Positions 1-8,090 of a stretch of DNA of 27,992 nucleotides are shown here, piece after piece (the stretch's first letter is position 1; every line of letters begins with the position of its first letter). The DNA is from UBA1413 sp964349885. Lineage in GTDB: Bacteria > Bacteroidota > Bacteroidia > Bacteroidales > Prolixibacteraceae. A program made the position numbers and the translations under genes. The stretch is from the NCBI GenBank assembly GCA_964349885.1, contig CAYGIQ010000020.1, positions 1 to 27,992 on the forward strand, given 5' to 3'. Under the pieces are notes generated by a model. It was not told the DNA's origin, ran no database searches, and worked only from the letters and a program-made list of their open reading frames with translations.

Positions 1-965
1 GCAAATCTACCGTATTCTCTAAAATAATTGTATTGTTGGTCGTTAAGTTTGCGCATTGCACGTTTTACACTTTCATCAGCAACAGTTACAAATTCCTCCG
101 ATCCTTTGCCTGACTCATTGCTCGAAAACTGCACATAACCCCACCGCTCTGGATAATGCAAATCGATCAGTCCCTGTGGCGACCAGACCCAATTGTATTC
201 AGGATAGGGTCTTCCAGTTCCGGGATTGACGATTTTTCGATAGCCCCCCTCAAATGGTTCAATCTGCCACTCCACCCGTGAGAAGTTAATTCGCCATTGT
301 TCACCTGGCTCTGGAGCTCTGCGAGGTCTAGCAGCTTCAGTGATTACTTTCCAAGGCATGGCGATCTCAATCGACCAAAGGGTATCGGAGTCGTTGGGAT
401 TTTTGAGGGTTCCGGCCAGATGGATGCCATAATCCAATCCCAGAATCTCCCAGGCGTTACGCGGAGTGCCTCCGTTTTTATAGGGTTTGGTGAGCAGTAA
501 GTCCCATTTTGTTCCCAATGCATTGATCTCTAGCTCATCATAATTGTGCTTGTCTGCATTGGGATCGATGAAGATTTCGAAATTTTTTTCGTGAAATATA
601 ACCGACTCATGCTCTGTATAGGTGGCCCAAATATGGGGTTCTTCCAATTCTGCTCCGATGTAAAGATATTCGTCGTTCCATAAAATTTTTGCCCGGGTTT
701 GGTACAAAGATTTCGGCATGTGATACCCTTCGATGTCGACAAAATTTTCGGTCCATGGAGCCGCCAGCCAACCAGGCTCATCCAGCTTGCCATCGAGTTT
801 AAGTTTCGCTCCGGTACGAAAGGCAACATGCGTGAGTGGTAAATGGTTATCTTCTATTGCCTGAGCCGAAAGCACCCCAAACAGAAGCAGGAACCTAAGT
901 ATAACCTTGCCGTATCTGGAGCAAACATCGCCAAAGGAATTTTTCGGACAGTATTTTGGGACCAT
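1..965 (-). CDS. Carbohydrate-binding family 9-like secreted protein (3' end beyond window)
   Basis: An open frame of 321 codons runs without a stop from an ATG at 965 down to the left edge, so the C-terminus is missing. The N-terminus has a hydrophobic stretch at residues 21-33 followed by an A-Q-A signal peptidase site at 34-36, so the product is exported. The mature part has the pattern of CBM9-like/DOMON-type beta-sandwich proteins of Bacteroidota: a 'LDGKLDEPGW' opening, 'ILWNDEYLYIGAELEEPHIW', 'FEIFIDPNADKHNYDELEINALG', 'WSIEIAMPW' and 'INFSRVEWQ'. Such proteins are associated with sugar or glycan binding in the cell envelope, and no catalytic residues are evident. It follows the glycosyltransferase gene by 28 bases in the same direction and probably ends the operon or continues it leftwards. 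The family call is from remembered motifs; the ligand is unknown. Confidence 0.8.
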   Translation of the reverse strand, partial: MVPKYCPKNSFGDVCSRYGKVILRFLLLFGVLSAQAIEDNHLPLTHVAFRTGAKLKLDGKLDEPGWLAAPWTENFVDIEGYHMPKSLYQTRAKILWNDEYLYIGAELEEPHIWATYTEHESVIFHEKNFEIFIDPNADKHNYDELEINALGTKWDLLLTKPYKNGGTPRNAWEILGLDYGIHLAGTLKNPNDSDTLWSIEIAMPWKVITEAARPRRAPEPGEQWRINFSRVEWQIEPFEGGYRKIVNPGTGRPYPEYNWVWSPQGLIDLHYPERWGYVQFSSNESGKGSEEFVTVADESVKRAMRKLNDQQYNYFREYGRF

Positions 966-993
966 TATTAATGCTTTCACTTGAATTTTAAAA

Positions 994-2058
994 TTAAGCG
1001 TTTAATTGAGATTCAATTGGAGGCGGATTAAATGGCAACTCCGTAAACTTGCGCTGGTTTTTAAGGTAGAAGCCCAAGACCATCGAACTTGAATAGATCT
1101 CCGGATGTTGCCAGCTGGTAACCAATGGTTGAAGTGCGCGTCTTTTTTTCAGGGTTTTGTGTAACTGTTTATAAAATGAGCCATGGGCCTCAAGCACGGC
1201 GATAAAGGCTTTCCACTCTCCAACGGCAATGAATCGCAGCGCTGCAACACCATCCAACACCATCCGAATCAAAATCCGTACGGCAAAACCCTCGTGCGGC
1301 AGATTTTTTACCAACATCAATAGGTTGTTTCTGAAATTGAGGAAGATCTTCTGTCCACTCTGATAAGATAGGGTTGCTCCCCCCAAATGAAATACTGTCG
1401 ACTGCTGAACCAAACCAATCTTCCATCCTTGGTTTTTAAGCCTCCAGCAAAGATCAATCTCTTCCATATGTGCGAAAAAATCACCATCGAAACCTCCGGA
1501 AGATTTAAATACGCCTGCCCTGATAATCAGACACGCTCCGGTAGCCCAAAACAGAGAAGTAGGTTCATCATATTGGCCGGTATCGATTTCTGTTTCTGAA
1601 AGTATGCGCCCCCGGCAAAAGGGATAACCATAATAGTCGATATAGCCACCTGCGGCACCTGCATATTCAAACCTGTTTTTTTCGCTATAGCTCAATATTT
1701 TTGGTTGTACAGCTGCGAGCTTGGGGGTATCCTCCAAAAACCTTATGCAAGGTTCCAACCAGTTAGGAGTTACTTCGATGTCGGAGTTAATCAATACGTA
1801 ATAGTTGGCGTTTATCTGCGAAAGGGCTTTATTATACCCTTCGGCGAATCCATAATTCCGCTCTAAAAGTACCATTTGAACTTGTGGAAAGTTTTGGGCC
1901 AACCAAGACACCGACTCGTCGGTCGAACCATTGTCGGCCACCCATATTTCGGTCCATGCTTTCGGCGTATTTTTAACCAAAATAGGCAGAAACTTCATCA
2001 GAAGCTCCAATCCGTTCCAGTTGAGTATTACAACAGCTGCAGTGGGTGATGTGTGCAT
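994..2058 (-). CDS. Family 2 glycosyltransferase
   Basis: A 354-residue cytoplasmic GT-A fold glycosyltransferase of the type that includes rhamnosyltransferase-like enzymes. Visible motifs in order: VVILNWNG at 9-16, the nucleotide-binding 'VADNGSTDES' around 40-49, 'ERNYGFAEGYNKAL' around 66-79, the metal-binding S-D-I-E at 92-95 (DxD equivalent), and 'HMEEIDLCWRL' near 194-204, which supplies the acidic catalytic region and the ED/W motif of this subgroup. The C-terminal third is amphipathic or hydrophobic and probably associates with the membrane. It should transfer a sugar from a nucleotide-activated donor to an envelope polysaccharide or lipid-linked acceptor. The start lies 9 bases after the stop of the upstream unknown gene, so co-expression is likely. 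Donor and acceptor cannot be read from the sequence, and no other polysaccharide biosynthesis genes are nearby, which is unusual for this family. Confidence 0.88.
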   Translation of the reverse strand: MHTSPTAAVVILNWNGLELLMKFLPILVKNTPKAWTEIWVADNGSTDESVSWLAQNFPQVQMVLLERNYGFAEGYNKALSQINANYYVLINSDIEVTPNWLEPCIRFLEDTPKLAAVQPKILSYSEKNRFEYAGAAGGYIDYYGYPFCRGRILSETEIDTGQYDEPTSLFWATGACLIIRAGVFKSSGGFDGDFFAHMEEIDLCWRLKNQGWKIGLVQQSTVFHLGGATLSYQSGQKIFLNFRNNLLMLVKNLPHEGFAVRILIRMVLDGVAALRFIAVGEWKAFIAVLEAHGSFYKQLHKTLKKRRALQPLVTSWQHPEIYSSSMVLGFYLKNQRKFTELPFNPPPIESQLNA

Positions 2059-2067
2059 TGGAAAGAA

Positions 2068-2532
2068 TTATGAGAGTAACAACTTTGCCACCAGTTGGGT
2101 TAGACTCTCTTTGTCGAGTGCTTCGAGCATTTTTGAGATGCGTTCCTGCCTGTCGGGTGTGTCTGATGATGTTAGCAATTCCAACTGTTTTAACTGTTTC
2201 CCGGTAAGTTCTTCTTGGAGCAATATCCAAACCCGGTCGGGGGCGGGTGTATTTCCAGGTACTCCCAGTTTTTCCAACTCCTCTATGGTGGCTTCGAGGA
2301 TGGCTCGTGCCTGCAGTTTTACCGGATCTTTGCTGCTTCCTGCACCACTGCTGTCTCTGAGGTTCCAGCTGGAATAATCGTAATGCAATGATCGGATAAG
2401 CTTTACCGGCGATGATTCATTGCCATAAATTCTTTCCAAAAAGATGATGGTTTGATTCTTCCAGGCTTCCAGATCAAAATTGGGAGCTCCGAGTCTGCTA
2501 AGTTGTACCTGCAACAAATCAATCTCTCTCAT
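2068..2532 (-). CDS. Unrecognised 154-residue helical protein
   Basis: A conserved-looking but unrecognised soluble protein with no signal peptide, membrane segment or Cys. It appears mostly helical. The N-terminal half has a pattern 'FDLEAWKNQTIIFLERIYG', then 'SSPVKLIRSLHYDYSSW' and 'LQARAILEATIEELEKLG'. The C-terminal half (about 95-154) is another charged helical segment, 'ELTGKQLKQLELL' and 'RISKMLEALDKESLTQLVAKLL'. The first half vaguely recalls the small helical N-terminal domain placed before predicted nucleotide-binding or TIR-like modules in some defence proteins, but no such module is present here and this is only a pattern impression. It lies between the inositol monophosphatase-family gene (60-base gap) and the glycosyltransferase (9-base gap) in the same direction, so it is probably translated from the same mRNA. 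Codon use and base composition match the neighbours. Confidence 0.75.
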   Translation of the reverse strand: MREIDLLQVQLSRLGAPNFDLEAWKNQTIIFLERIYGNESSPVKLIRSLHYDYSSWNLRDSSGAGSSKDPVKLQARAILEATIEELEKLGVPGNTPAPDRVWILLQEELTGKQLKQLELLTSSDTPDRQERISKMLEALDKESLTQLVAKLLLS

Positions 2533-2592
2533 ATCAGGTATTTTATGTTTGCAATGTACAACTTACGCATCACTTCTGCAACCGATTGCTGG

Positions 2593-3402
2593 TCACTTAT
2601 GGCCCAATCGACTGTTAACCAGTGAATAAAACTCGCCGAAGTAATTGTTTGAGGCTGCGATAATCTCTCCACCGTACAACCAGTTCTTCTGACCGTTGAA
2701 GTCGGTTACCCGCCCTCCTGCCTGTTCAATAATGAAAGCCCCAGCAGCCACATCCCATGGGTGAAGGGAATGCTCAAAGAATGCATCAAAACGTCCGCAA
2801 GCAACATAGCACAGATCAACGGCTGCCGATCCAAAGCGTCGCAATCCTCTGGTTCTTTGCATGAGTTCGCGCAATACGTCGATGTAATCCTCGAGCCGGT
2901 CGAAATCGTAATAAGGGAACCCGGTTCCAATCAATGCATCCTCTGATCGGATGGCAGCTGATACCTGTATAGGGCGGTGGTTAAGGGTTGCCTTTCCACC
3001 CTTGTAGGCCGAAAACAGCTCCTGCTGACCTATTTCATACACGACTCCAACAACAGGAGTGCCATGTTCTACGAGGGCAATGCTTACGGCACTTGGAAAA
3101 ATGCGGTGAATGTAGTTGGTGGTGCCATCGAGTGGATCAACAATCCATAGTAGCGACTCTCCCTGCTCACCGGCAGTACCCTCTTCGGTAACGAACCCAG
3201 CATTGGGCAACAACTCCTTCAGTTTGTCAACAATGAGGGATTCTGCCTGCTTATCGACATAGGTTACAAAACTGGCGTTGCTTTTGGTCACCACATCAGA
3301 AGCATCAATCTTTTTCTGCTCCTGTAAAATAAATCTTCCGACTTCGATGGCAATCTTCTCGACCCCTGCACACAGCTGTGCGTATAGATTGGTATTGTTC
3401 AT
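2593..3402 (-). CDS. suhB: Inositol monophosphatase family protein
   Basis: A 269-residue Mg2+-dependent phosphatase of the IMPase/SuhB superfamily, typical in length. Metal and catalytic residues are all visible: E73/E74 in 'FVTEEGTAG', D89 and D92 in 'IVDPLDGTTNY', and D217 in 'HPWDVAAGAFIIEQAGG'. It hydrolyses phosphomonoesters such as inositol-1-phosphate. Related enzymes act on PAP (CysQ) or sugar phosphates, so the physiological substrate is uncertain. The start ATG at 3402 lies 9 bases after the xseB stop, indicating co-transcription with the exonuclease VII genes. The symbol suhB is used in the family sense. In enterobacteria SuhB also has an RNA polymerase-associated role, which cannot be assumed here. 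Confidence 0.9.
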   Translation of the reverse strand: MNNTNLYAQLCAGVEKIAIEVGRFILQEQKKIDASDVVTKSNASFVTYVDKQAESLIVDKLKELLPNAGFVTEEGTAGEQGESLLWIVDPLDGTTNYIHRIFPSAVSIALVEHGTPVVGVVYEIGQQELFSAYKGGKATLNHRPIQVSAAIRSEDALIGTGFPYYDFDRLEDYIDVLRELMQRTRGLRRFGSAAVDLCYVACGRFDAFFEHSLHPWDVAAGAFIIEQAGGRVTDFNGQKNWLYGGEIIAASNNYFGEFYSLVNSRLGHK

Positions 3403-3411
3403 ATTCCTTAT

Positions 3412-3618
3412 CTAAGATGTCTCCATATCGTTGAGGATTTTCTCAACCTCATCGTTGGTTCGTTGAAGTTTCTCTTTGCAAAATTTAAGCAAAAAGGCTA
3501 CGCGCTTAACCTTTTCGGCCAGGTCGTCTATATCGAGTGTGTTGCTTTCTATTTTTTCCAGTATCTCATCGATCTCGGTCAATGCTTCCTGATAGGTCTG
3601 TTTTTTCGTCGTTGCCAT
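3412..3618 (-). CDS. xseB: Exodeoxyribonuclease VII small subunit
   Basis: A 68-residue helical protein of the usual XseB length. The characteristic pattern is visible: 'YQEALTEIDEILEKIES' followed by 'DIDDLAEKVKRVAFLLKFCKEKL' and a second helix ending in 'VEKILNDME', forming a helical hairpin. Several small subunits bind each XseA to form ExoVII, a cytoplasmic single-strand DNA exonuclease that needs no metal. The ATG at 3618 is the only sensible start, since the next Met is residue 65 and family homology begins within the first ten residues. As a result the gene overlaps the end of xseA by 53 bases in another frame, which points to translational coupling that keeps the subunits in balance. 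Confidence 0.95.
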   Translation of the reverse strand: MATTKKQTYQEALTEIDEILEKIESNTLDIDDLAEKVKRVAFLLKFCKEKLQRTNDEVEKILNDMETS

Positions 3619-5053
3619 ATGTTTCAGTTTTGATTATTTTACTTACTATTTTGCCATCTCTAAAACGGGTAAACAATGGAGACTCCTGCTTGATGTGGGA
3701 GGCTGAGGCAATGATTTTTCCCTCCTGCATGGTTATGGTGTAGCCTCGTTGTAGAATGTTGACCGGGTCGAGCATTCTTTTCTTTTCTGATAAGGTGGTT
3801 AGTCGCCATGCCATGTTTCCTAGGTGATTCCTGAGGCTATTTTTGAGTCGTTTTTCGATCATATTTATAGATGCTTGAGAGCCATACCGTCTTGCTGCAT
3901 AAACAATCGCAACGCCTAATCGGCTGAGTTTGCCCGAAAGATAGAGCGTATAATTTCGGGTGATCGAAGATAGCCGGTGCGATCTGTGTTGCAATACCGC
4001 TGATTGGCGGTGTTGGTATCCAGCAGCCAATCGTTGTACAAGGTGACCGGTTCTCGCCAGCTGCTGGCTGGAAGCCAGCAGTATATAGTTTGCCGAGTTT
4101 TTTAGCCGCTCAGCCACCCTCGAAAGCATTCTATTGTTATTGAGTAGCTGCGATTGGGTTGTTTGCATCAGCTGCCTGCTGCGTTGCTCAAGCATTTCAG
4201 TGAATTGGCGAACCCCGGCGATGAAAAATTCAGCTGCGGCCGTAGGTGTTTTCATTCGTGTATGGGCTACCCGGTCTAGGATGGTTTCATCCTTTTCATG
4301 GCCGATACCGGTTATCACTGGAAGTGGAAACTGCGCTACGGCAAAGGCAAGATCGAAATTGTCGAAGCTGCTCAAATCGGCTGTTGCGCCTCCTCCTCTT
4401 ATAATGGCTACAGCATCAAAATCCTCTTCCCGAATATAAATCCTATCCAGGGCCGCCAATATCGAAGCCACCGACTCTCTACCCTGCATAAAAGCTTCAA
4501 AAAGCTCCGTATGAAAGACAACCCGGTATAGGTTGCTCTCCAGCTGATGTTGAAAGTCTTCATACCCAGCAGCCGTTGCCGATGAAATAATCGCAATGCG
4601 CTGTGGAACAATAGGAAGCGGTAACTCACGGTTCATGTCTAGTACACCTGCTGCCTCAAGTCTTTGAAGAATTTCCTTTCTTTGGCGCGACAGATCGCCC
4701 AAGGTGTAGTTTGGGTCAATGTCTTTTATGTTAAGACTCAAACCATAGGAGGGATGATACTCGACAGAAGCATTCAGCAAAACTCGTATCCCCGTCCGGA
4801 GTGGCTCTCCGGTGGTGTGCTCAAAATAGGGCCGGATTAAACGCCAGCTGTAAGACCAGATGGTTGCCCTTACTCTTGCTTCTATTTCACTGGTAGTTTC
4901 ATTTTTTTCAATAAGTTCCAAATAGCAATGACCACTGCGGTTTTCATTGAGTTCGCTGATTTCTGCTACCAACCATAGGCTTTCTGGGAAGGTATCCTGC
5001 AGTGCATTTCTGATGAGCAGGTTGAGTTCCAAAAGGGTTAGCTGGCCATTCAT
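3566..5053 (-). CDS. xseA: Exodeoxyribonuclease VII large subunit
   Basis: A 495-residue catalytic subunit of ExoVII, somewhat longer than the usual 400-460. Order: N-terminal OB-fold for ssDNA ('WLVAEISELNENRSGHCYLEL'), the central nuclease region ('IAIISSATAAGYEDF', 'VAIIRGGGATADLSSFDNF', 'VITGIGHEKDETILDRVAH' and 'KTPTAAAEF'), a long coiled-coil segment about 280-410, and a C-terminal tail with the family motif 'LDPVNILQRGYTIT'. It degrades ssDNA from both ends to oligonucleotides in DNA repair. The ATG at 5053 overlaps the stop of the upstream protease gene by 4 bases (ATGA arrangement). The last 16 or so residues are encoded in the overlap with xseB and look non-conserved. Confidence 0.96.
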   Translation of the reverse strand: MNGQLTLLELNLLIRNALQDTFPESLWLVAEISELNENRSGHCYLELIEKNETTSEIEARVRATIWSYSWRLIRPYFEHTTGEPLRTGIRVLLNASVEYHPSYGLSLNIKDIDPNYTLGDLSRQRKEILQRLEAAGVLDMNRELPLPIVPQRIAIISSATAAGYEDFQHQLESNLYRVVFHTELFEAFMQGRESVASILAALDRIYIREEDFDAVAIIRGGGATADLSSFDNFDLAFAVAQFPLPVITGIGHEKDETILDRVAHTRMKTPTAAAEFFIAGVRQFTEMLEQRSRQLMQTTQSQLLNNNRMLSRVAERLKNSANYILLASSQQLARTGHLVQRLAAGYQHRQSAVLQHRSHRLSSITRNYTLYLSGKLSRLGVAIVYAARRYGSQASINMIEKRLKNSLRNHLGNMAWRLTTLSEKKRMLDPVNILQRGYTITMQEGKIIASASHIKQESPLFTRFRDGKIVSKIIKTETYGNDEKTDLSGSIDRDR

Positions 5054-6687
5054 TGGTAACTGCTTTTGATCAATTTCAGGGTTTCGCTGTGTCCCTTATT
5101 GCCAACCGTAATCAGGTAAAATCCAGGAGGCAGCTGCTCCAGTCTGCTGTCTGAAATTTGCCTGCCTGCGAAATAGCTCATCTTATGCAGCAATTCTCCC
5201 TTTAAACTCCATACTGAAATAGTTATGGTTTCGGCCTTTCCTGTGGGCGATATAATGGTAATTCGGTCGGTGAACGGATTTGGAAAAATACGCCATGCAG
5301 AACCGCTTGGCAAACCTTCTTTGGCAAAACTGTTAAGCTGTGCATTGGCTGCCCGCATATCAGGGATCCCATACCCAAGGAGTTGGTCGGGTGCAGCTCG
5401 TTGATGGCCTGAGTTGATCAGGGCGTATTTCAAGTCGTCGGCAGTAGCCTGTGGGTTGGCCTGCCAAAGAGATGCTGCGGCTCCGGCCAGAATGGGTGAG
5501 GCAAACGAGGTGCCACTGGCTGCGCCTGTATGTCCTCCGGAATATTGCGTAGTAACTGCACTCCCCATAGCTGCAAGATTGGGTTTTATATCGCCATTGG
5601 CAGCTGGCCCAATTGAACTGAAACTTGCATGGTTTCCATATCGGTCGGTTGCCCCTACGGCAATCACATCCTCACCATCGGCGGGGGCAATTATGTACCG
5701 CCAAGGCTTGTTGGCCTCGTTGCCTGCACTGGCAAAAACCAGAATACCCTTTCGGTTGGCAATGTTGGCTGCTCTGGTCACCCGGGTTGTTCTACCGTCC
5801 ATGTTAGCATAGGTATGGTCTGTGGTTGGATCGTCGAAATGGTAATAGCCCAGCGATGAATTGATAATGTCGACGCCCAGGCTGTCGGCAAATTCAGCTC
5901 CGGCTACCCAATTGTCTTCTTCAATGATGAATTCACTACCGGCATCCTCCGTTCTGATCAGCCAGTAGTCGGCTTCGTAAGCGGTTCCGATGAGTTCTCC
6001 AGGAAGATACCCGGCCATTACCGACAATACCATCATGCCGTGTTGATGTGTTGTATAAAAATCGGAATTGGGGTCTACAAAATCGCGTGTTCCCAAAACC
6101 CGGTTTTCCTGATATAGTTTTTTAAGAGATGGCAACTGATTGGCCCCAAAATAGCCGGCATCCAGCAGTGCAATCATAACTCCTTTGCCGGCGTACCCCT
6201 GCATATGCAGCCATTCGGCTCCGATAAGACTTGCCTGCTTAAGCGAACTTCCGTAGAGTGATGTGTCGGATTCGACTGTTGAAAATTTTTCAGCGAACTT
6301 TAAACTTGCTCGTTTTATCGAAGGGTCGGGTTTTGACTTTTGAAGTTCCCTTACAAATCCAAATTGTGACCAAATTTTTTGAAGGGAGTCATTGTCGGCC
6401 TTTACAGTGATGCCATTAAGCCATTTCGAATTGTGCACAAGGGTAGCACCGGTTTGTAAAATTGAGTCAGTATAGCTGCGACTAACAGGGAGATCGGTGC
6501 TATCGATGGCAATCCCCTGGCGAAGTCTTCTTTCGAGAGCTTTCTCGGATAGATACAATTCAGGTTGGGCAAATGTTCCGGTAGTTCCTTGTTTGTCGGT
6601 AAAACCTATCCACCAGTACGACTGTGCACTTGCAAAGTGGATTATTCCAAGCAAAAGCGTTATTATTAATGTTTTTGAAGGATTCAT
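5050..6687 (-). CDS. Secreted S8 (subtilisin-like) serine protease with type IX sorting domain
   Basis: A 545-residue exported protease. Residues 1-22 form a signal peptide ending ASAQS. A propeptide-like region follows, with 'YLSEKALERRLRQGIAID' as in Bacteroidota S8 relatives. The catalytic triad is visible: D176 in 'ALLDAGYFG', H216 in 'HQHGMMV' and S394 in 'SGTSFASP', with the oxyanion Asn in 'ASAGNEANKP' at 323. The C-terminal 80 residues ('WRIFPNPFTDRITI' through 'GFYLITVGNKGHSETLKLIK') are a type A T9SS sorting domain, so the enzyme should pass the outer membrane and be anchored or released at the surface. It heads the run of seven minus-strand genes and overlaps xseA by 4 bases. A TATATTTG -7 box lies about 50 bases upstream. 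The catalytic residues look intact; the substrate is unknown. Confidence 0.92.
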   Translation of the reverse strand: MNPSKTLIITLLLGIIHFASAQSYWWIGFTDKQGTTGTFAQPELYLSEKALERRLRQGIAIDSTDLPVSRSYTDSILQTGATLVHNSKWLNGITVKADNDSLQKIWSQFGFVRELQKSKPDPSIKRASLKFAEKFSTVESDTSLYGSSLKQASLIGAEWLHMQGYAGKGVMIALLDAGYFGANQLPSLKKLYQENRVLGTRDFVDPNSDFYTTHQHGMMVLSVMAGYLPGELIGTAYEADYWLIRTEDAGSEFIIEEDNWVAGAEFADSLGVDIINSSLGYYHFDDPTTDHTYANMDGRTTRVTRAANIANRKGILVFASAGNEANKPWRYIIAPADGEDVIAVGATDRYGNHASFSSIGPAANGDIKPNLAAMGSAVTTQYSGGHTGAASGTSFASPILAGAAASLWQANPQATADDLKYALINSGHQRAAPDQLLGYGIPDMRAANAQLNSFAKEGLPSGSAWRIFPNPFTDRITIISPTGKAETITISVWSLKGELLHKMSYFAGRQISDSRLEQLPPGFYLITVGNKGHSETLKLIKSSYQ

Positions 6688-6736
6688 ACCGACAGCCAGA
6701 TGGTTGTTCCTCTACTAAAGTAGCGGTTATTGACTA

Positions 6737-6744
6737 CAAATATA
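6737..6744 (-). promoter_or_regulatory. Candidate -7 promoter element for the S8 protease operon
   Basis: On the minus strand this reads TATATTTG, a full match to the Bacteroidota -7 consensus TAnnTTTG. It lies between the end of the MORN gene and the protease start, which would give a leader of roughly 40 bases. No clear -33 TTG is seen at the usual 19-20 base spacing, so the call rests on the -7 box and position. Confidence 0.5.
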
Positions 6745-6765
6745 CATTGCAGCGGTGAATTTGTG

Positions 6766-7557
6766 TTATGGCTGTCTGAGTAGATATTCCATGGGGTCGT
6801 TCAGAAAGTCTGCCGGGTCGGTAAGTTTGCTGCGCTGGTTTTCCATTGCATCAAGCTGTTTGGTTTGAGATTCGTATAGAACTTCTGGGTTTTGCAGTAT
6901 GCCTTCGCGGTAGATTAACTTATAGCGAATCGATCCATCTTCGGTGTAAAAAGTCCATTCACCATTGGGTAGATCATTTAGATAATGGGCATCAATCTCC
7001 ATCAACCCTTTTTCTGAATAGGTAATGCAAATACCATTTCGCTGATTATGGGAATATTGGCACTCCATGAAGAGTGCACCTCCCGGATAATAGGCAGCAT
7101 ATCGGCCACTTAGCAAATTGTTCTGCCATTCAGATTCTTCAAGCAGAGAGCCGTTGGGGTAATAAACCCTCGAGAACCCGTGTTTCAAATCGTTCATATA
7201 CATCTCTTGCCTTTGCAACCTACCATTGGTGTAAAATCGCCACCAGCCAGTTTTCAGCGTTTCTTTATATTGACCATCGGCTATGCGATTTGCTAATCGG
7301 TCATATAGTATGGCATTTACAGTGTCGTGTTCTGCACTGTGCTGCAACAAAGCCTGCATGGCACCATTGTCGTAGTAACGTCTCCATTCGCCAATGGGCT
7401 TGTTGTCGTTGAAGCTGCCTTCGTACATCAACTGCCCATTTGGATGGTGTCGTTGCCAGAAACCTTGCCTCATGCCTCTGCTATCGGTTTGGTTTACTGG
7501 ATTTTGTGGCAGCCCCAGCAAAGGAAAAATCAAAACTATTAGAAAGAGTCTTACCAT
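6766..7557 (-). CDS. Exported MORN-like repeat protein (YwqK family)
   Basis: A 263-residue protein with a short signal peptide (hydrophobic residues 4-16, then LPQNPV). About six or seven MORN-like repeats span roughly residues 28-225, each with the pattern G-x-W/Y-x-x-Y/H-x-x-N/D-G-x-L, for example 'GFWQRHHPNGQLMYEG', 'GEWRRYYDNGAMQ', 'GWWRFYTNGRLQRQE', 'GFSRVYYPNGSLLEE' and 'GEWTFYTEDGSIRYK'. Databases often label this family 'toxin-antitoxin system YwqK family antitoxin', but the name is misleading for a secreted Bacteroidota protein and no toxin gene is adjacent. The repeats form extended beta-hairpins probably used for protein or envelope contacts. A TAATTTTG box lies about 25 bases upstream of the ATG. 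It is transcribed towards the protease gene; whether the two are ever co-transcribed is open. Confidence 0.82.
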   Translation of the reverse strand: MVRLFLIVLIFPLLGLPQNPVNQTDSRGMRQGFWQRHHPNGQLMYEGSFNDNKPIGEWRRYYDNGAMQALLQHSAEHDTVNAILYDRLANRIADGQYKETLKTGWWRFYTNGRLQRQEMYMNDLKHGFSRVYYPNGSLLEESEWQNNLLSGRYAAYYPGGALFMECQYSHNQRNGICITYSEKGLMEIDAHYLNDLPNGEWTFYTEDGSIRYKLIYREGILQNPEVLYESQTKQLDAMENQRSKLTDPADFLNDPMEYLLRQP

Positions 7558-7581
7558 ACACCTATATCAACATGAGAAGGG

Positions 7582-7589
7582 CAAAATTA
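7582..7589 (-). promoter_or_regulatory. Candidate -7 promoter element for the MORN-repeat gene
   Basis: The minus strand reads TAATTTTG, matching TAnnTTTG, 25 bases before the start codon at 7557. No convincing -33 element was found. The spacing suggests a leader of under 20 bases. Confidence 0.42.
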
Positions 7590-7715
7590 GTATATCCTAC
7601 CCAAAATTTTGAATGCTCATTCACTGCCAGATCGAATCAGCGGTTCAGGAGTTTTGTGAACATTAAAATATTCAAATTTGAGTGCTTGATAGCTTCAAAT
7701 CTATATTTTTGGGGC

Positions 7716-8090
7716 ATGAAGCTTATTGCCTTCTGGAAACCAATAATATGGTGGATCTTAATTTTGATCCTTAGTTTAATGCCTGCAGAAACTATTTCTG
7801 GCCAGGCACTTTTCCCTCATTTCGATAAGCTTGCTCACTTTGGCATGTACCTCATTTTGGCCATTTTACTATGGCGGCCGGTTTTTTCACGTCAACCAAA
7901 ATCTCCTATGGTGCTGATTCTAATAACAACCATCTCTCTTGGCATCTCGGTCGAATATATGCAACATTGGTTTACAACCGACCGATACGGCAGTATAGGT
8001 GATGTTTTGGCCAATGCCGGCGGTAGTATAACGGGCCTTGTGATTTGGTCGCGGTTGCCTATTAATGGCCGATGGTTAAGATGGATCTGA
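7716..8090 (+). CDS. VanZ-like family membrane protein
   Basis: A 124-residue integral membrane protein with about four transmembrane helices: near 7-23, 43-58, 66-84 and 100-112. The family signature is present, 'FDKLAHFGMYLILAILLW' followed by 'SVEYMQHWFTTDRYGSIGDVLANAGGSITG'. VanZ proteins are linked to low-level teicoplanin resistance in enterococci, but most relatives, including this Bacteroidota type, have no known function. The ATG at 7716 is chosen because the family begins just before the first helix; the open frame continues to 7440 but that extension lies antisense to the MORN gene and is not protein-like. A TATTTTTG box sits 5-12 bases before the ATG, so the mRNA may be nearly leaderless. 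The 3' end overlaps the convergent DUF4625 gene by 15 bases. Confidence 0.85.
   Translation: MKLIAFWKPIIWWILILILSLMPAETISGQALFPHFDKLAHFGMYLILAILLWRPVFSRQPKSPMVLILITTISLGISVEYMQHWFTTDRYGSIGDVLANAGGSITGLVIWSRLPINGRWLRWI

Noticed and set aside
297..829. Two small open frames (297-500 plus, 530-829 minus) at the left end
   Set aside because: They are in other frames of the CBM9-like gene, whose own frame is open over 1-965 with a signal peptide and family motifs.
6766..7557. MORN-repeat protein as a toxin-antitoxin antitoxin
   Set aside because: The database name comes from YwqK. Here the protein is exported and no toxin gene lies beside it.
7440..7715. N-terminal extension of the VanZ-like protein
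   Set aside because: The extra 92 residues lie partly antisense to the MORN gene, have no family similarity and precede the usual VanZ start.
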